Shown here in pieces: positions 13,301 through 28,300 of a DNA stretch of 64,000 bases; positions within the stretch are counted from its first letter, which is position 1, and the number at the start of each line of letters is the position of its first letter. Origin of the DNA: Halisarca cf. caerulea. Lineage: Eukaryota; Porifera; Demospongiae; Chondrillida; Halisarcidae. Location: assembly GCA_963170055.1 (NCBI GenBank), contig CAUJGJ010000003.1, positions 1,263,044 through 1,327,043 on the forward strand, written 5' to 3'. The notes beneath the pieces were generated by a model, which did no database searches, was not told the origin of the DNA, and worked only from the letters and a program-made list of their open reading frames with translations. A program made the position numbers and the translations under genes.

Positions 13301-16300
13301 TAGGTGACCAGCCTCCTCCTCTCGAAATGGCCTGTAGCCATCGTTTTTTCCTCTCTACATTTACGGGGAAAACATAAAATCCAATGCCTGAACCTTTCTT
13401 AAACCGATTGGTACAGTTCACGGCACAACAACTGAAAGGCATTCCTTGAAATCTACATCGTAACAGTACAGTTTTAACCGAATACATGTTCGCGCGCAAT
13501 TCTTTTGCCAACAGTAAATTACGCGCGAAAGATTGCGTAATTATTGAAAAGGTCTATACTGTACACTATACTACTGCTCCCTCTCTACACTGCACACTGT
13601 ACTCCCTCTCTATACTGTACACTATACTACTGCTCCCTCTCTACACTGTACACTATACTACTGCTCCCACTCTATACTGTACACTATACTACTGCTCCCA
13701 CTCTATACTGTACACTATACTACTGCTCCCTCTCTATACTGTACACTGTACTACTGCTCCCTCTCTATACTGTGCACTATACTACTGCTCCCTCTCTACA
13801 CTGTACACTATACTACTGCTCTCTCTCTATACTGTACACTGTACTACTGCTACCTCTCTACACTGTACACTGTACTACTGCTCCCTCTCTATACTGTACA
13901 CTGTACTACTGCTCCCTCTCTACACTGTACACTATACTACTGCTCCCTCTCTATACTGTACACTGTACTACTGCTCCCTCTCTATACTGTACACTATACT
14001 ACTGCTCCCTCTCTATACTGTACACTATACTACTGCTCCCTCTCTACACTGTACACTATACTACTGCTCCCTCTCTATACTGTACACTATACTACTGCTC
14101 CCTCTCTATACTGTACACTGTACTACTGCTCTCTCTCTATACTGTACACTGTACTACTGCTCCCTCTCTATACTGTACACTATACTACTGCTCCCTCTCT
14201 ATACTGCACACTGTACTACTGCTCTCTCTCTATACTGTACACTGTACTACTGCTCCCTCTCTACACTGTACACTATACTACTGCTCCCTCTCTATACTGT
14301 ACACTATACTACTGCTCCCTCTCTATACTGTACACTGTACTACTGCTCCCTCTCTACACTGTACACTATACTACTGCTCTCTCTCTATACTGTACACTAT
14401 ACTACTGCTCCCTCTCTATACTGTACACTGTACTACTGCTCCCTCTCTATACTGTACACTATACTACTGCTCCCTCTCTACACTGTACACTATACTACTG
14501 CTCCCTCTCTATACTGTACACTATACTACTGCTCCCTCTCTATACTGTACACTGTACTACTGCTCCCTCTCTACACTGTACACTATACTACTGCTCTCTC
14601 TCTATACTGTACACTATACTACTGCTCCCTCTCTATACTGTACACTGTACTACTGCTCCCTCTCTATACTGTACACTATACTACTGCTCCCTCTCTACAC
14701 TGTACACTATACTACTGCTCCCTCTCTATACTGTACACTATACTACTGCTCCCTCTCTATACTGTACACTGTACTACTGCTCCCTCTCTACACTGTACAC
14801 TATACTACTGCTCTCTCTCTATACTGTACACTGTACTACTGCTACCTCTCTATACTGTACACTGTACTACTGCTCCCTCTCTATACTGTACACTATACTA
14901 CTGCTCTCTCGTTGAACTACTTTTTAACTTCATCTGCAACTTCAGTGTATTGTACTGTGTGTTCTGCAGTGATGAGGTGAAGCCATACAATGACACTTGT
15001 GCTCTTTGTTACACTCAGTGTTTATGTAACCTCCAGTTCAGAACTTGAACATGCTCCTATGTTACGGTTGCATATCCACCTCTTTGTAGCCCTCATTTTG
15101 TGCTATTGGAGTGGGTGGATTTCTGATGAAGATTGTGAAAGAGTTTCCTCACTGGATGATCCTGAGTGGAGGAGTCAGCTGTGGGCATTGCAGAATGAGG
15201 ACATCAATCATGTGCTACATGGGAGGTGGAGGGAGTACTATCACAGGCAGAAAAGCAGGGTACTGATATATGTTAGACCAGTCAATTGGTCTTGTCACTA
15301 TAACTGGACACAAATCAATATCACACGTTTGTAGGGGCAAGGATCAGGGGAACCAGGGAAACCATGAGAGGGGTTTTAGGTGGAAGGGCCCTTGTAATGT
15401 TGTGTATCGAGTTCTATGTACTACACAAGTGTAGGTTGTGTGCTATGAGATGGATGGTGTTAGGTGGTGTTACTACACAGGTGGATGGTGTGAGGTGGTG
15501 TTACCACACAGGTGGATGGTGTGAGGTGGTGTTACTACACAGGTGGGTGGTGTGAGGTGGTGTTACTACACAGGTGGATGGTGTGAGGTGGTGTTACTAC
15601 ACAGGTGGATGGTGTGAGGTGATGTTACTACACAGGTGGATGGTGTGAGGTGGTGTTACTACACAGGTGGGTGGTGTGAGGTGGTGTTACTACACAGGTG
15701 GATGGTGTGAGGTGGTGTTACTACACAGGTGGATGGTGTGAGGTGATGTTACTACACAGGTGGATGGTGTGAGGTGGTGTTACTACACAGGTGGATGGTG
15801 TGAGGTGATGTTACTACACACAGGTGGATGTTGTGAGGTGGTATTACTACACAGGTGGATGGTGTGAGGTGGTGTTATTACACAGGTGGATGGTGTGAGG
15901 TGGTGTTACTACACAGGTGGATGGTGTGAGGTGGTGTTACTACACAGGTGGATGTTGTGAGGTGGTGTTACTACACAGGTGGATGTTGTGAGGTGTTGAA
16001 CTGTACAGCTACCACATAGAGTGCTCAGAGAAAGTAGCATTGTATTGTGTGAGTGTTGTAAGAGAGTTTATATGGCATTATCTGGTGTTGTACTGAATGC
16101 AGACAAGAATGATGGGGTGTCGTATCAGCTTTTGAAAGGACAGCCATTTTATCTTCAGTCTAAAAGACTAGTGTACATAACATATCTGAGTTACCTTAAG
16201 GTTACAAATGTTAGCGGGTACTAATTTTAGCGTTTTTCGGTGGCCAATATTTAGCGGGTACTTATTTTAGCAATTTGATAGCATTATTGTACCAAATCTG

Positions 16301-19300
16301 TAGTTAGCTATTTTGGAAATGTTATCTCCTTTTCCAATTCTTATCTAAATCACCATGTCTAATCTTTATATAGAGTACTATACTGTTGAACTCGAAAGGT
16401 GCAGAAACGAAACACTGAGATCACAAAACTTAAGCTTGTAGATAGGGCTAGAACTTGTCGGCGTACAGCTTGAAGAAATCGTTATCGCTTTTAGGTGAAT
16501 TTAAATCGAAAATGATTAAATCGAATATATGTTACAATCCAATGATTCCTGTAAACTTTACATGTATTTGGTTCACTAGTTGCCGTCAATTTTGCTGACT
16601 TTGTGTAGATTATACTTTTGTTCGGAGCCGCCATTTTCTCCCGTGTAGTGCACAGTACATCCATACTTAATTGTACAATACAAAATTAGCGGGTACATTC
16701 ATTGGCGGGTACAATTGTTAGCGGGCACTTAAGTTAGCGAATTTGAGGCTCTTTGCTAATTTCGCTAAAGTTAGTACCCACTAACATTTGTAGCCTTAAG
16801 GTATGTCATTTGATCCTAACAATGCACGCAGTTAAGTTCAGTGTTGGTGTTGAGGTATATGTTATTTGAGGGAAGTACTATAGCACCCACATTGTAGAGT
16901 ACATGCTTACATGAGTGTCTTGGTCCTCAAGCTGTTGGGTGTGATGTGAAGTGTACATGTACATGTTTGTGAAATGGAATATTTTAACTTGGTTTGAGTG
17001 GATTTGATTGGCTAGCAGTGGCTTGGTGGAACACTGTTAAATGTACCTCAAAACACTCTTCAATGATGTGCTTATTAAGCACCTTCCATTTAGCAACGTA
17101 CTATTCCATTGTACAAAGAATCAGCCAAGGATACACAAATCTGTGAACCCAAAGAGATGGTAGCTGTACCAGCTAATAGTCCACTGTATAAGTTGTTTAC
17201 CAAAACTCAGTTATTTGTTTTAAACTTAGAAATACAAAACAATGCATTTGATCTATCCTTTGATCTTCTTGACTTCACAAATTTGTGTATCTTGGGCTGA
17301 TTCTTTTTATAATGGAAATGTACGTTACTTAATGGAAGGTGTTATTAGTTGATGTTTGGCTGTATGAATTGTGCTTGTCTCTCAACAGTGAAACCAGCAT
17401 GTCATGTGACATTATCCTTAGTACTTCACACTTGCTAGGATTTGGTGTACCTCACAAGTACAAGTGTTGATTGAATGAGAGTTGGAGCAGTTACATCCCA
17501 ACCTGTGTACATGTACCAATCTATGTACATGTACCAACCTGTGTACATGTACCAACCTATGTACATGTACCAACCTGTGTATATGTACCAACCTGTGTAC
17601 ATGTACCAACCTATGTACATGTACCAACCTGTGTACATGTACCAACCTGTGTACATGTACCAACCTGTGTACCTGTACCAACCTATGTACATGTACCAAC
17701 CTGTGTACATGTACCAACCTATGTACATGTACCAACCCATGTACATATACCAGCTTATGTATATGTACAAATCTGTGTACATGTTACCAACCTATGTACA
17801 TGTACCAAACTGTGTACATGTACCAACCTATGTATAAACATGTACCAACCTGTGTACATGTACCAACCTATGTGCATGTACCAACCAATGTGTTTAGATC
17901 TATTCTAAAGCTTTTGTCACATCTGTAATACCACGGAACTGGAAGGAAAATTGGTTCTTGAACTTTGTCGTTTCCATCTAAGCCATGCTAATGTCAAGTG
18001 ACTTTGCTCACGAGGTTGTAATACATTCTACTTTAAAGTCTTTCTATAAACGGTTGCTAACATTCATTGCTTGGGCTTTTGACATCTTGTTTATTCATGG
18101 ATTGTACAGTTTGTTACTTTACTCTGAAAAGCCTCAAGTTTTCAGAGGTTTTGCAAATTGAATGAACCACCTTTCCCTGAGCCTCAGAGAGAGCTTTGTA
18201 AGTTTCTAAACTATATACTTTGCATAGTTCTATAGCTCATTACCAATAGCGCATGGGGCCGCCATTTTATGGGGTGAAACCTGCAACTCACAGTGGGTGT
18301 GACCACAAGTTTGCTCATTTCTTTGTCCTCACTCTTCTAAACTCGGGTGACACCCCTGAACTATCCCAACACAAGTATTAGTCTTTCAATTTAGTATCAA
18401 TCTTTCATTCAATCCAAAGAAGCTAGCATAGTCAACAGATAACAGGTGCCTTCATGGAGGTGTGAAAACCCCATTGGTATTCATTACGCATGTGAGACAT
18501 GTCCGCGTTAAGTTGGAGTTGTGAAAATTTCGCTCTTAACCGTCTTTGTCCTGAACTTGTAGAAGCTTCAGAGCATCGAACGAGGGCTTAACATGTAGGT
18601 AGAAGCATAAAAGTTTCGAGAATTACCATTTTAAAAGATCTACCGTATATGCTCTAATTTTTCGTCATTCCAATTATTGGTCATGGGCTCCAAAAGGGAT
18701 GAAAAGTATTCTAATTGATGAGGAAATTGCATGTGTTCTAATCCTACGTCAGAGACCCTATTTATTCATCACGCAGGCTGGACACCTTCGTTCTGCCATT
18801 TGTTGTGCCATTAATATACTGGAGAAACCGCTGTTTTTTCATTGATATTAGTCATTTTTATTTCGGTAGTTTATTTGCAAAGAAGTTCGTGTGGATTACC
18901 TAACCCCACTAAAAAGTGAAACGCTTTGGGCGCAAGATGGTGGAATGCTTCTAAGACTATTTAATCACATTGCCATAGCTAAACATTTATTAACTTTTCC
19001 ATGCGGAGGCATTGACAACTCTGTTCCAAAGCCGAGGTCTGTAGAAACGACCCTCAAACAGCAAAATTCAAGCTGTTATAACTTAATTGCGACAGGAGTA
19101 ATGTTTTTTTGCCTCCACTAGGAAAATCTGCATAATAATATTATTATAACAAATGGCTCGAAGTTGGCACCTATAAACCGTCTCCAGCTTGTTCCTTCAT
19201 GTTGCGCTCAGCCGAAAACCGGAATTCCCAAGGGCGTCCAGATAGGTCCCAGGCCAGCATGTGACAGAGTTTAACGTGATGACAGAAAACATCACTAAAC

Positions 19301-22300
19301 ACAGGTTCGGTATGCAGGTATTACATATGCACATGTGAGGTGTAAACAAAATGGCACCCCAAAAGTCTGCTGAAATCACCCCCTTTTTTTCTTCCGTTCT
19401 ATATGGTCCTGAGAAGGACATCAGACATCATTACAATTATTAAATGTTACATTTCTTGGTACAATTGTTTTTGTTGTGTTCGTTAAGCTAGAGAAACAAT
19501 AGTTGATTCAGACCTATGAAAAACTTTCAGTGGAGAAGGCAGTCATGTAAATGCTCGATTAAGGGGATCATATGGAGTCGGAAGACATCTAACCAACGCA
19601 GGTGTGACATGTGCACATGTGAGCAGAAGTCAAAATGGCCGCCCTAAAGTCGGCAGAAATTAACCCCCACTTTTCTTCCATTTAGTTTACTTATGTAGTA
19701 CAAAAAGCATACAGAGCATTTATTCAACTATTTAACGCTACAATTGTTGACTTAACTTTGCTGACCCAGCTTCGCGAAGCCGAAAAGACTAGCACAGATT
19801 CGGACCTTAAAATTAGGTTTAGTGCAAAACCCGGACATGTAAACCATCATTCTGAGCAGCCATACTTTGTTCAGAACCTTTCAACAACAATATCTAAATT
19901 TTCGCCGTTGGAGAACTTACCATTCCTCTTCGTTCCTGAGATGTGCACCAAAACGTTGTTTTTCATCCAAAGTAAAACACAAACTTGTGCACATGTCAGG
20001 AATGGGACATGCTAACAAAGTCTCCAATGGTGAAAATTTAGATTTACCTATCGTGATCTAACTCCCGCGACATGGCTCCTCTACACAACTGTTTAGATGA
20101 CCGGGTTTTGGAAAGAATCTGCGGTCATTGAAGAAGTCTCTCTCTCGCCGTTTATCACAAGGTTGTCACGCGATATGATGACGTCACCAGCCAACGGTAA
20201 CAATCGGTGAAATCGATACTCCTCCCAACACAAATGAATAGCTATTAGAACGTCAGACTCTTGAAAACACTTCATGTGCAGACTAACACACGATATTCGA
20301 TATATTATTCTTCTGGTTGAGAGTAAAAGAGCGTATAATATTATCCTTCAAGCTACCTGTATGGCATACGCGTGACCAACGTGTGCACATCAGTAAAACA
20401 TGTTATTATTCAATCAAATTCCTTTGCAAACCACACAACGCCCCTCTGTTTACTGAGAATGCACATGTTATACCTGCGAAATTGTCTAAATTTTCACTGT
20501 TAGAGAATTTTCCTAATCCTCTTCGTTTGCGAGATGTGCACCAAGATGTTGTTTTCATCCAGAATTTAACCACAAAACCGTGCACATGTCGGGAATGGAG
20601 GACTTGATCAAATTCTCCAATGATGAGAATTTACCTTTGTCATTGGTGAACCCCATTCCAAAACAAGGCTTCGCTACACACTCGCTCACATGACCGTCTT
20701 TTCGAAAGAAGTGCAGCCTTTGGTGAACACTGCCTCTTCGGCCATTAATTGTCACAAGGTTTTCACCTGACAAATATAACGTCAGCATTACAGGAGTCTC
20801 GAAGAAGATTTAGCCGAGTGTAGTAGATCGCATTCCGTTCTCCTTTTGTAGCTGTTTTCAGCTTCTAACGATCAGTAAACCTCTCTTATCCGTCTATTCC
20901 GTTGAAACTACCACAAATTCACTTGAAGTATTTCGACATGACTTGCATGCACAATCTCTGTATTCAGTGTAAGAATTGTATTAAATTCCACGTAAACCAC
21001 AAAACGCCCCTCAAATTCCGCGAAGTGCACATACCTGCGTATTAGTAATATGCCTGAATATCAGCTCCAATCACTGGATAAATGCGTGACTAATAACTTG
21101 AAGGCACCTAAAAATAAAATTTTATCACTATGCAAACTGGGAAGCTCTATCCTAACAAATCTGGACATGTCTCACATGCTACCTAATTGTATTTCCAAGG
21201 AAAAGGACCATCTCTGCGTACATGCCTTAATTTGCAAATCATAACTCACCTATGGTTTCACTTATGGCTCTGAAACTTGGTTGTTGGCATCCTTGATATG
21301 CCATACAGCCCGAGTACCTGTGTCTTGGCTGCCAATGGTAAAATCGACCCCAGATTCATACCCTCAGCACTTGGCAATCTGTCATACAGCCCTCAACTGT
21401 AAGCCAGTGCTTACAACTACTTAGCTAACCTATACAAAGACAGCTGCACCAGTGTGGCCAGTCTGGTTTAGGCTGAACCACTTTTTATAGCTTACTTGGA
21501 TCCTTTTTAAATTTGTCCAGCTCTCCAGAGAAATTTGCACCTTTACTTTGTAATAGTACTCACTGTACACCCTAGATTGACATATGCGTTGACGTATTGA
21601 TTCCGCCATTTTTACCACGTGTTGCGTGACAGTGCCTGAAAATGTCCATTCATAGAGATTTTAATAGGCTAGTTAGGATGCCACAGTACACAGGTGAGTT
21701 ATGTGCACATTGAGGGAAATTTCAAAATGGCCGCCGCAAAATTTGGTCACAAGTACACCCCCTTTTTCTTCTTTCGCAGTGAATAATATGGAAAGGCGAA
21801 GGTAAAAGACTTTAATTGAACTCTTTAACTCTCTATTTCTCCACTTTGTTAACTTCTAAAGAGCGTATCGAAGGGGGAATTTCGAACTGATTCGAAGTAT
21901 ACGATTTTACCTCCACCTTAAAACGTGCCGTATTTAAAGATTCTGTGGAGACAAGCTATCTACGGCGAAGAGTTCTTTGGAATGGTAGCTAACTTTTCAC
22001 CATAGCGCCTTAAGAAATTCCACTTCGTTCCGAAGATGTGCAAATTTTTGTGGTCTTTTTAGATAAATATTTTATAAACACGTGCATATAAAACGAGAGG
22101 AACAAGCTTTTAAGAGGCGCTACAGTGAAAAGTTAGTTTTACCCTTTGTTAACAAGCTTGCAAATTCTCGAAGCTCAAGCGGGTCATTTTCATCGGCGCG
22201 TTTTGAGAAGAAATTTATCTCCTGCAAATATCCTTTTTCTTCTCTTAGTCACACCAATGTCAGGTGACTTGGCGCATACGTTACATTACGTCACGAATAG

Positions 22301-25300
22301 GTACTGTTCACGGAAGCTGCAAGCTGGCATGTGTATTCATCTCTCAATTTTTATAGCAGCTATATCTTGTCCCTGACTCCAACGATTCAACAGGCAACTA
22401 TTATTGCCGTTCAAAGCATTTGGATAGTGCTGAACGTAGGTTAGAATGAGAATTGTCGGTTAGTTACCCCCTGCGTGGTTTTGTACGAAATAGTGCCCCA
22501 AGAATGCCATTGAGATCACTTGTTGCAAGGTACTGATGCTGATAAAGTCTATTTGTAAACATTTGAGTTATTAGTACTCACAATATCAATGTACAGTTCA
22601 CTCAGTTCATCAGTAATCCGTACCACGCAACAAGCGATTTCAACAGCATTCGCTCCTATGAAACCACGCAGAGGATACCTAACCCGACAATTCACAATAA
22701 ATACACAAAACCTAACCGTCGTTCAGCACTAGCAGTGGTTCGGATCCTTCTTTTAGAGGAGCATTCACCAACGCGTCACAACTGGTCATCCTTTGGTCAC
22801 GCAGATCGCGCATGATCTGGCTTGCAAAGGCGTTACAATGTAATCACATTCCTTATTACCACAGAAACGCCCCTCTATAGTTCAATGTGTACGTAACCTA
22901 CCTGCGCATGGGAACAGCTTTAACGTGCAAGAAGGACTCTCAGAGTAGTCATAAGACAGGGTTGCAGGATTCTCTGCGGAGCCAGGATAGTCTTACTAAT
23001 TTCCAGAAGTGAGAATTTAGAAATCAAACCTTGTTCTCCCTTTCAACATACTCAGTTACAATCAGGTCTTGGCTTCCTTACAATGCAATCACACCTTGAC
23101 AATGTTTGTGTTCAATGATAACTCAAGAGATATTAAATCATTTGATGATAGTGCATGTTTACATGTAATATTATTAAGATGATTTCATCTCTTTTGAGTC
23201 ATCGCTAAATTACCTAGTATAGTAGCAAGTGAAGTCATTAGCAAAAGCACATGCAGAACAGCTGCAGGTTTTAGAAGCTTTTGAGGAAAACTATATTGTG
23301 GGATTTATTATTACATTGCTTGCATACTGTAAGTGTACTTTATGCATCACATGGTGGATATGTACATCACATGGTGGATATGTACATTACATGGTGGATA
23401 TGTACATCACATGGTGGATATGTACATCACATGGTGGATATGTACATCACATGGTGGACATGTACATCACATGGTGGATATGTACATCACATGGTGGATA
23501 TGTACATTACATGGTGGATATGTACATCACATGGTGGACATGTACATCACATGGTGGATATGTACATCACATGGTGGACATGTACATCACATGGTGGACA
23601 TGTACATCACATGGTGGATATGTACATTACATGGTGGATATGTACATCACATGGTGGATATGTACATCACATGGTGGACATGTACATCACATGGTGGATA
23701 TGTACATCACATGGTGGATGTGTACATCACATGGTGGATATGTACAATCGCGTCGAAGGAAATATTTATAGACTGTAGCCTGACCACCTTTAAAGAGTCA
23801 GTGCCACCTCTGAAGTATGTGATTAACTATAATTTGTAGGCATTAATCCATGTCTATGGTATTCAGATGCTTTGTTTATTCTTTGTATCTATTTATAGTC
23901 CTCCCCTCACACCCCTTCCAACTCCTCCTCTCACCCCTTCCTCCTCTCACCCCTTCCAACTCCTCCCCTCGCCCCTTCCAACTCCTCCCCTCGTCCCTTC
24001 CAACTCCTCCCCTCTCCAACTCCTCCTCTCACCCCTTCCAACTCCTCCTTTCACCCCTTCCAACTCCTCCCTTCGCCCCTTCCAACTCCTCCCTTCACCC
24101 CTTCCAACTCCTCCCCTCGCCCCTTCCAACTCCTCCCCTCGCCCCTTCCAACTCCTCCCTTCACCCCTTCCAATTCATTTCTCCCCTCAACCCTTCCAGC
24201 TCCTCCCCTCACCCCTTCCAGCTCCTCCCCTCACCCCTTCCAACTCCTCCCCTAACCCCCTCCAACTCCTTGACCCCTTGAATATTCCTAGACCCTCCCC
24301 TATACTGTTTGTACAGTGCTGTATGGACAAGGGTGACTTTGGATTCTCATGTCACTTGTCAAAGAAATGTATACATATCTCACTATCCATCACATGTGGT
24401 CTGCATCACTAGATCTTTGCTGCACTACTTGTGAGCTTTGTTGTGTCAGACTCTGCACTTTCAACAACCTTGTTGTTGTTTCTATTACAGCACATAGATC
24501 AGCTACTCTTTACAGAGAAGTTTCAGTCTAAGCTCATGGAAGGTCAGCATACAATGAGTCATTTGCCCTCTACCCACATGTGTACATGACTTGAAAGCAT
24601 CCTCCTTCAACCTATACAGCTGCAATTGACAAAGGTGGTTCTGTGGAAGTGGAGATTGTCAAAGTAGTGACTCTTGGACCACCAGAATCTGGTAAGACTC
24701 AACTGAAGAAAGCGTTAACCGGACAGTTTGAGAACTCAACACAAAGCACTCTAGTTTCCACTGAAGCCGATGTAGTTATGGAGTGCTTTATAGAAGGAGA
24801 GTCCAAGTTTGCTTGGAAACAATTCGATTCAACCGAACTGCAATCCTCTCTGTGTGCCACAGTAGAGAAGGATATGTACGATACTTCTCACAGTCAGTTT
24901 CATACAGCACAGAAGGGCACAAGCAAGGGGAAAGGACAAGTACCACTTCCTGTAGCCGGGGAAGAACGCCTCAATACTGAACCTGTGCTAGAACCAGAGC
25001 AAGCATCAGTTGAGGGAGAGGTAGTGCACAGCAAAGAAGACACTACTTCACCTACCACACGTAAGGTAGACCTTCCAACTCAAAATGAATTTTCCGCTTT
25101 AACGAAAAGGGTTGTTCGCCGATATCCTCAAGAATTTGGGGATAAGTACCTAAAGAAGGTTAAGCTGATCCACATGATCGACAGTGGTGGACAGCCAGCC
25201 TTCCTTGATTTCCACCCTCTAGTTGCCACCAGCAGAACCCTCTACCTACTGGTGTACAACTCACAGGAAGGTCTCTCTGCTCGCCCTGCACTCACGTACC

Positions 25301-28300
25301 GCAAACCCACTGAGTTTCCCACCAAATCCCTTCCGAATCCATCCCAGACCAATTTGGACATGATCAAGAGGTCCTTGCACTCTCTTCACCACTGCAAGGA
25401 TAAATTATTGAAAATGGAAGGTACAATACGGGACCGCCTCGGTGACAATGTCACCATTGATCAATCTGATGTGCTCTCAATCATTGTAGTGGGATCTCGA
25501 AAGGCCCAGCAGTGTCAAGAAGATCCTTCAAGTCTGTTGAAGTCACACTGCTGTAGCATCCCAATTTGGGACGACACCCAGTGGAATGTAGTTCTTGTGG
25601 ATAGTCTCAATCCTTCTTGCAGTGGTGTTGAGGAGCTGCGCGAAAAGATTTCGAAAGCCGAATCAAAGTTTAAGATCCGTTTTCCCCTTTTGTGGTTCCA
25701 CTGTCAGCTGATGTTCTGGTCAACTGATGACCCCTCCCTCTCTGTGCTGAAATACCACCATCTCCAAATGCTGTGTATGGAGCACAAGTTTGTCTTTTCA
25801 GCTGAGGAATTCCTTGCATTAATAACCACCTTCCACATGCTTGGTCTGTTTGTGTGTTCTGGCATTGATCGCATCAGAGAGGATCCAAATGATTCTGATA
25901 GCCTCTACAACTCTCCTATCTTCACAAAACCTAATGTTCTCTATCAGCAAATATCAAAAATTCTTGAAATTCCATTCCATGATGTAGGAAATCCTAAATC
26001 TCTTCTCTCAAAGGTCCATCGAAACTTGTTCAAAGATATTCAAAAAGAGGGCATCCTTACGCCCAACTCCCTCCATCTGTTGGGGGTCCCGGACATTCTG
26101 GGATCATTCACTGGATTCCACTCATACTTGCTAAAGTCTCTGGTGAAGTGGGGATTGGCTGCTCAAGTATCACAAGACCCCCTTCAGCTCTTCATTCCAT
26201 CTGCCCTGCCCACACGTGCTGATGCCCACTGTTCTCTGAGTGAGAGCCCTATTCCACAGCTGGCTCTGGCTATCATTGGTGAAGAGTCGGATGATTATTA
26301 CCATCTTCCTCAAGGCCTCTTCCCTCACTTCATAGTTAGCCTCATGAACCACCATAGTGGTGGCTATGAATTGAGGAAGAGCAAAGAAAATTCCCAACCT
26401 CACTGCCGGGATGTTGTCACACTTATCAACGATGCCTGTGAGGAAACAGAATTCCCTTACACTGTTTGTGCTGTGGACAACATCAACCACATCTCTGTCC
26501 ACATCATTCCAGTTCTGGAGGATGAATCCAGCCCCCAGTGGTCTTCAGAAGATGTTGCAATCATCATTGAAGACATGAAGCAGTCCATGGAAGAGGCTTA
26601 TTCCAGGCTGTACCAGAGGTCCACTCAACCCCGAGTGATCCTCTGTTGCCCATGCTCACTTTGCCCTCTTGCTCAACAGAAGAAGCATCTTGCTCAAGTG
26701 GACTGTGAGCGACTTACCCTTCACTGTTTGTCACTGGAATGTGACAGACCCTATGCCAAGAAGTGTTCTGGCACAATGGAGGCTATTCTGAAAGAGATGA
26801 AAAGTAAGGGATCTCTACCCTAAGTTGTCACACCTTTCTATGTACATAGTCCATACCACCATGTGTGTAATGTCTCAGCAGCTTTGTAGCTTACATTGTA
26901 AGTGTAGATGATGAGTGTACACAGAGGTACATTCACTGCAAAGAGTCCATGCAATACATGTATTCCCTCAAGTACACAACATTCTATCCACCAACACTTT
27001 GTATAATACTGTGCATGTATTTGCAGATTACAATCACCATACCTGTCTATGCTTGAAGCATCCATACAATGTATTGGACATTAGCTCACCCTCTGAAACA
27101 ACATGTGATAGTTTCCATCTCAATCTCTCTCTTACAGGGGCACAGAGGAAAACAGAGCCTGTCAAGCTTCCTAGTTCTCCTTCAAAACAAGATTCATGGT
27201 CAGTTGTAGCTCCAATCTTGTGAATAGTTGTTCCTTTACAAAGTTAAGTTGAATTCATTTGACAATTGGTAGCTATAGTGATGTTTCTACTCCTGTAACA
27301 GGCACCATTGTAGATCATACTTCCAATGACTTCCTTTGTGAACTATGATATGGCAACTCACCATGCCCAGGTTCTTCACTGTGCATAGCATATCCAATAG
27401 ACAAGACTGTACGTACTATCCTGGTATCTATTAGTTTACTGTATGTACAGTATAGACCCTTCACTGTTCCAAGTATAGACCCTTCACTGGTCCAAGTATA
27501 GACCCTTCACTGTTCCCAGTATAGACCCTTCACAGTTCCAAGTACAGACCCTTCACTGTTCCAAGTACAGACCCTTCACTATTCCAAGTATAGACCCTTC
27601 ACTGTTCCAAGTACAGACCCTTCACTATTCCAAGTATAGACCCTTCACTGTTCCAAGTACAGACCCTTCACTATTCCAAGTATAGACCCTTCACTGTTCC
27701 AAGTACAGACCCTTCACTGTTCCCAGTATAGACCCTTCCCTGTTCCAAGTATAGACCCTTCACTGTTCCAAGTATAGACCCTTCACTGTTCCAAGTACAG
27801 ACCCTTCACTGGTCCAAGAACACTCTTGCAGCTGCTTCACTATCCTATTGCAGTAGCATAGTCATACACCTACAGGAACACCTTCCATTTAGCAGCATAC
27901 TATTCCATTATACAAAGAATCAGCCTAGGATACACAAATCTGTGAACCACAAGAGATAGCAGCTGTACCATCTGCTAGTCGAATATATAAATTGTTCACT
28001 GTAACATTGTTATTTGTTTTGAAGTGAGAAAATGAACTAAGCTAAGCCTTGTCTTTGATCTCGGTTTCGCAATTTGTGAAACTAAGGCTGATTCTTTTAA
28101 TAATGGAAAGGTGCATTGCTAAATGAAGGTGTTACAGGGGAAATGACTTGGTCACATCTAGCTGGTACTGCCTAGCCCTTCACATTACACTGAAGAAACT
28201 CATGTGGCCTGTTAACATTCTCTGTAACACACTGCATGGTAACTGGTAGTGAAGTTCTCATTTGGTGAGAGATTTGATGCTACCTTGGATCCATTGTAAT

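Larger units (their letters stand above)
8458..13555. mobile_element. ISL2EU-type (PIF/Harbinger-related) DNA transposon, 5,098 bp, degraded
   Basis: Twenty-base terminal inverted repeats are identical: AGACCTTTTCAATAATTACG at 8458-8477 and its reverse complement at 13536-13555. A second shared inverted 13-mer (ACTGTTGGCAAAA) lies just inside, at 8511-8523 and 13503-13515. The element is flanked by AT on both sides (8456-8457 and 13556-13557), a 2-bp target duplication. It contains two convergent genes: SAP-SWIM-YqaJ on the plus strand and THAP-HTH-DDE on the minus strand. This two-gene layout with a YqaJ nuclease and AT/TA duplication is what I know of the ISL2EU group. Both genes carry breaks, so this copy is inactive. 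Confidence 0.85.

Noticed and set aside
13486..15048. Open frames of about 480-520 codons in two frames
   Set aside because: They lie entirely on the 31-bp minisatellite, whose translation repeats every 93 bp; openness is a by-product of the unit.
17418..17928. Several overlapping frames of 105-148 codons on both strands
   Set aside because: 18-bp minisatellite; the unit is a multiple of three and lacks stops.
23229..24412. Frames rich in HGGYVHHMVDMYITWW and in SNSSPRPFQLLPSPLP
   Set aside because: Translations of the 20-bp and 22-bp minisatellites, not proteins.
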